NCBI GenBank assembly: GCA_018268035.1
Contig: JAFDXI010000167.1
Location: 1-54,099 of the forward strand
Reading direction: 5' to 3'
Length of the DNA: 54,099 nucleotides
Origin: Bacteroidota bacterium
GTDB lineage: Bacteria > Bacteroidota > Bacteroidia > Chitinophagales > Chitinophagaceae
Each line of letters starts with the position of its first letter. Position 1 is the first letter of the stretch. The position numbers were made by a program, and so were the translations under genes. The notes beneath the pieces are model-generated. The model did not search any database. It had not been told where the DNA came from and saw nothing but the letters and a program-made list of their open reading frames with translations. Positions 52,666-54,099 of the stretch are shown one piece after another.

Positions 52666-53718
52666 TTATACAGCCTGGTTCTCAGGTCTTAAACTTCTAA
52701 CCGTTTTACCGGCCTGCCACATTTCACTTTCACGTAATTCTTTAAGTTCCTCATTCAGTTTTTCACGATAGTCTGGTTGTGAATTTGAATCAATGGAACG
52801 CTGGCTTTCTTTGCCTGCTGCCACACTTTCATATAATTCTTTAAACACAGGTGCTGTTGCATCTCTGAATTTTTTCCACCAGTCTAATGCACCACGTTGT
52901 GCTGTGGTAGAACAATTCGCATACATCCAGTCCATGCCATTTTCAGCAACTAATGGCATTAATGATTGAGTGAGCTCTTCCACTGTTTCATTGAATGCTT
53001 CAGAAGGGGAGTGGCCTTTATCGCGCAATACCTGATATTGTGCTGCAAAGATGCCCTGGATAGCGCCCATCAATGTGCCGCGTTCTCCGGTCAAATCAGA
53101 ATATACTTCCCGTTTAAAATCTGTTTCAAATAAATATCCACTTCCTACGGCAATGCCCAAAGCGATAACACGGTCTTTTGCTTTTCCGGTTGCGTCCTGG
53201 AAAATGGCGAATGAGCTGTTTAGTCCACGTCCCTGTAAAAACATTCTTCTCAATGAAGTGCCTGAACCTTTTGGCGCCACTAAAAATACATCCACATCTG
53301 AAGGAGGTATAATACCTGTCTGCTCATTAAAAGTGATGCCAAAGCCATGGGAAAAATATAATGCTTTCCCTGGTGTCAAATGTTTTTTTACTGTGGGCCA
53401 TAATTGAATTTGAGCTGCATCACTAAGCAGGTAACAAATAATGGTACCGCGTTGCAATGCTTCTTCAATTTCAAATAATGTTTCTCCTGGTACAAAGCCA
53501 TCTGCAACAGCTTTATCCCATGTCTTTGAATTTTTTCTCTGGCCAACAATTACATTGATACCATTGTCGCGCTGGTTCATTGCCTGGCCCGGGCCCTGTA
53601 CACCATAGCCTATTACTGCTACGGTTTCATTTTTTAATATTTCCTGCGCTTTGCTGAGCGGGAATTCTTCACGTGTCACAACGTTTTCTTCTACTCCGCC
53701 AAAATTTAGTTTTGCCAT
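52666..53718 (-). CDS. ilvC: ketol-acid reductoisomerase
   Basis: 350 residues. The Rossmann motif is GYGVQGPGQAMNQRDNG, a Bacteroidota variant of the usual GYGSQGHAHALNLRDSG; the cofactor loop follows as GQRKNSK. The knotted C-terminal domain keeps DLTGERGTLMGAI and the EELTQSLMPLVAENG segment with metal-site Glu residues. It catalyses the second common step of valine and isoleucine synthesis. It is preceded 39 nt upstream by a VOC-family gene and followed by a terminator and ilvA. Confidence 0.95.
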   Translation of the reverse strand: MAKLNFGGVEENVVTREEFPLSKAQEILKNETVAVIGYGVQGPGQAMNQRDNGINVIVGQRKNSKTWDKAVADGFVPGETLFEIEEALQRGTIICYLLSDAAQIQLWPTVKKHLTPGKALYFSHGFGITFNEQTGIIPPSDVDVFLVAPKGSGTSLRRMFLQGRGLNSSFAIFQDATGKAKDRVIALGIAVGSGYLFETDFKREVYSDLTGERGTLMGAIQGIFAAQYQVLRDKGHSPSEAFNETVEELTQSLMPLVAENGMDWMYANCSTTAQRGALDWWKKFRDATAPVFKELYESVAAGKESQRSIDSNSQPDYREKLNEELKELRESEMWQAGKTVRSLRPENQAV

Positions 53719-53757
53719 TTTTTGAATTAAAAATTAAAAATTAAAAAATTAAAGAAA

Positions 53758-54099
53758 TCAGTTTTCAGGTTCAGGTAATTTTTCATTAAAAGATATTCTG
53801 TTGTTGAATGGGTCATTCACAGTAAACTCCAGCGTACCATAAAAACTTTTTCCCAAACCCGGTCTGTTGTATTTATATTTTTTGTTGATAAGCTCCTGGT
53901 GATATGCTCCCACGCCGGTACACCAGATAAAAACATGCGTACCCGGTGTGCCATCACCATGATGTTCACTGAGATGAAGTGTAATTCCATCTCTTGAAAC
54001 TTCCATATACACCGGGGTGTTTTCTTCAAAATAATGCTCCCATTCAATTTTAAAACTAAGCCAGTCAACATAAAATTCAACTGCTTTGTTATAATCAAA
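53758..54099 (-). CDS. VOC/glyoxalase-fold protein, 5' end cut by the window
   Basis: 113 codons to the right edge with no start in the window. The frame reads FDYNKAVEFYVDWLSFKI at the edge, then VYMEVSRDGITLHLSEHHGDG and a C-terminal FTVNDPFNNRISF, the pattern of the second beta-alpha-beta unit of glyoxalase/bleomycin-resistance (VOC) proteins. The first few dozen residues are missing. The substrate is unknown. It ends 39 nt before ilvC on the same strand and may be in its operon. Confidence 0.75.
   Translation of the reverse strand, partial: FDYNKAVEFYVDWLSFKIEWEHYFEENTPVYMEVSRDGITLHLSEHHGDGTPGTHVFIWCTGVGAYHQELINKKYKYNRPGLGKSFYGTLEFTVNDPFNNRISFNEKLPEPEN

Overview
This window comes from a Bacteroidota chromosome, most likely of the Chitinophagaceae or a near relative. 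That placement rests on several things seen in the sequence: low G+C, Bacteroidota-type -7 promoter boxes (TAnnTTTG), a type III glutamine synthetase, a DUF5916/CBM9-like outer-membrane barrel protein, a Bacteroidota-style ketol-acid reductoisomerase, and the gene order miaB - sigma-54 activator - lptE - TPR - secG. No rRNA, CRISPR array, transposase or integrase was found. I identified 51 protein genes (one cut by the right edge), two tRNAs (Gln-TTG, Gly-CCC) and the RNase P RNA gene.

Layout. 0.1-9 kb: an M19-type dipeptidase, a secreted protein, a DUF5916 outer-membrane protein, and a minus-strand group holding two peptidoglycan hydrolases without signal peptides (GH73 and CHAP plus two PG-binding domains) beside a translationally coupled pair of unknown genes. 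9-12 kb: a lipoprotein with a fluoride channel (crcB), an aldehyde dehydrogenase, and rnpB. 12-17.3 kb: a housekeeping and envelope array (tRNA-Gln, secG, TPR protein, lptE, sigma-54 activator, miaB, tRNA-Gly) into which a MntA/HepT toxin-antitoxin pair has been slotted. 17.4-23.1 kb: a small conserved protein, PEP synthase, and the divergent pair AmgK-like kinase/RapZ-C fusion plus MurU-like uridylyltransferase, which together look like a cell-wall sugar recycling unit.

23.3-40.8 kb is one long plus-strand exopolysaccharide/surface-glycan operon: Wza-like export protein with about six SLBB domains, Wzz-like protein, a cytidylyltransferase-SDR fusion, Wzx flippase, a TagF/TagB-like CDP-alditol phosphotransferase, five glycosyltransferase-type genes including a Wzy-like polymerase, a DUF4838 lipoprotein, a rhamnosyltransferase-like GT2 and rfbBCA. 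The combination of a TagD-like/SDR fusion with a TagF-like transferase predicts that the glycan carries alditol-phosphate (glycerol-phosphate-like) groups, a teichoic-acid-like chemistry in a Gram-negative bacterium. I consider this and the AmgK-RapZ fusion the most interesting content.

40.8-54.1 kb is mostly metabolism: a histone H1-like Lys/Ala-rich protein, an alpha/beta hydrolase, a small duplicated-motif protein, a YycJ-like metallo-hydrolase, proC, glnN, lysC, a phzF-rnhA coupled pair, a DUF3592-like membrane protein, ilvA, ilvC and the end of a VOC-fold gene. TAnnTTTG boxes lie upstream of several genes. Using rnpB as an internal ruler (box G to RNA 5' end about 5 nt), two protein genes (9009 and 17952) would be transcribed as leaderless mRNAs.
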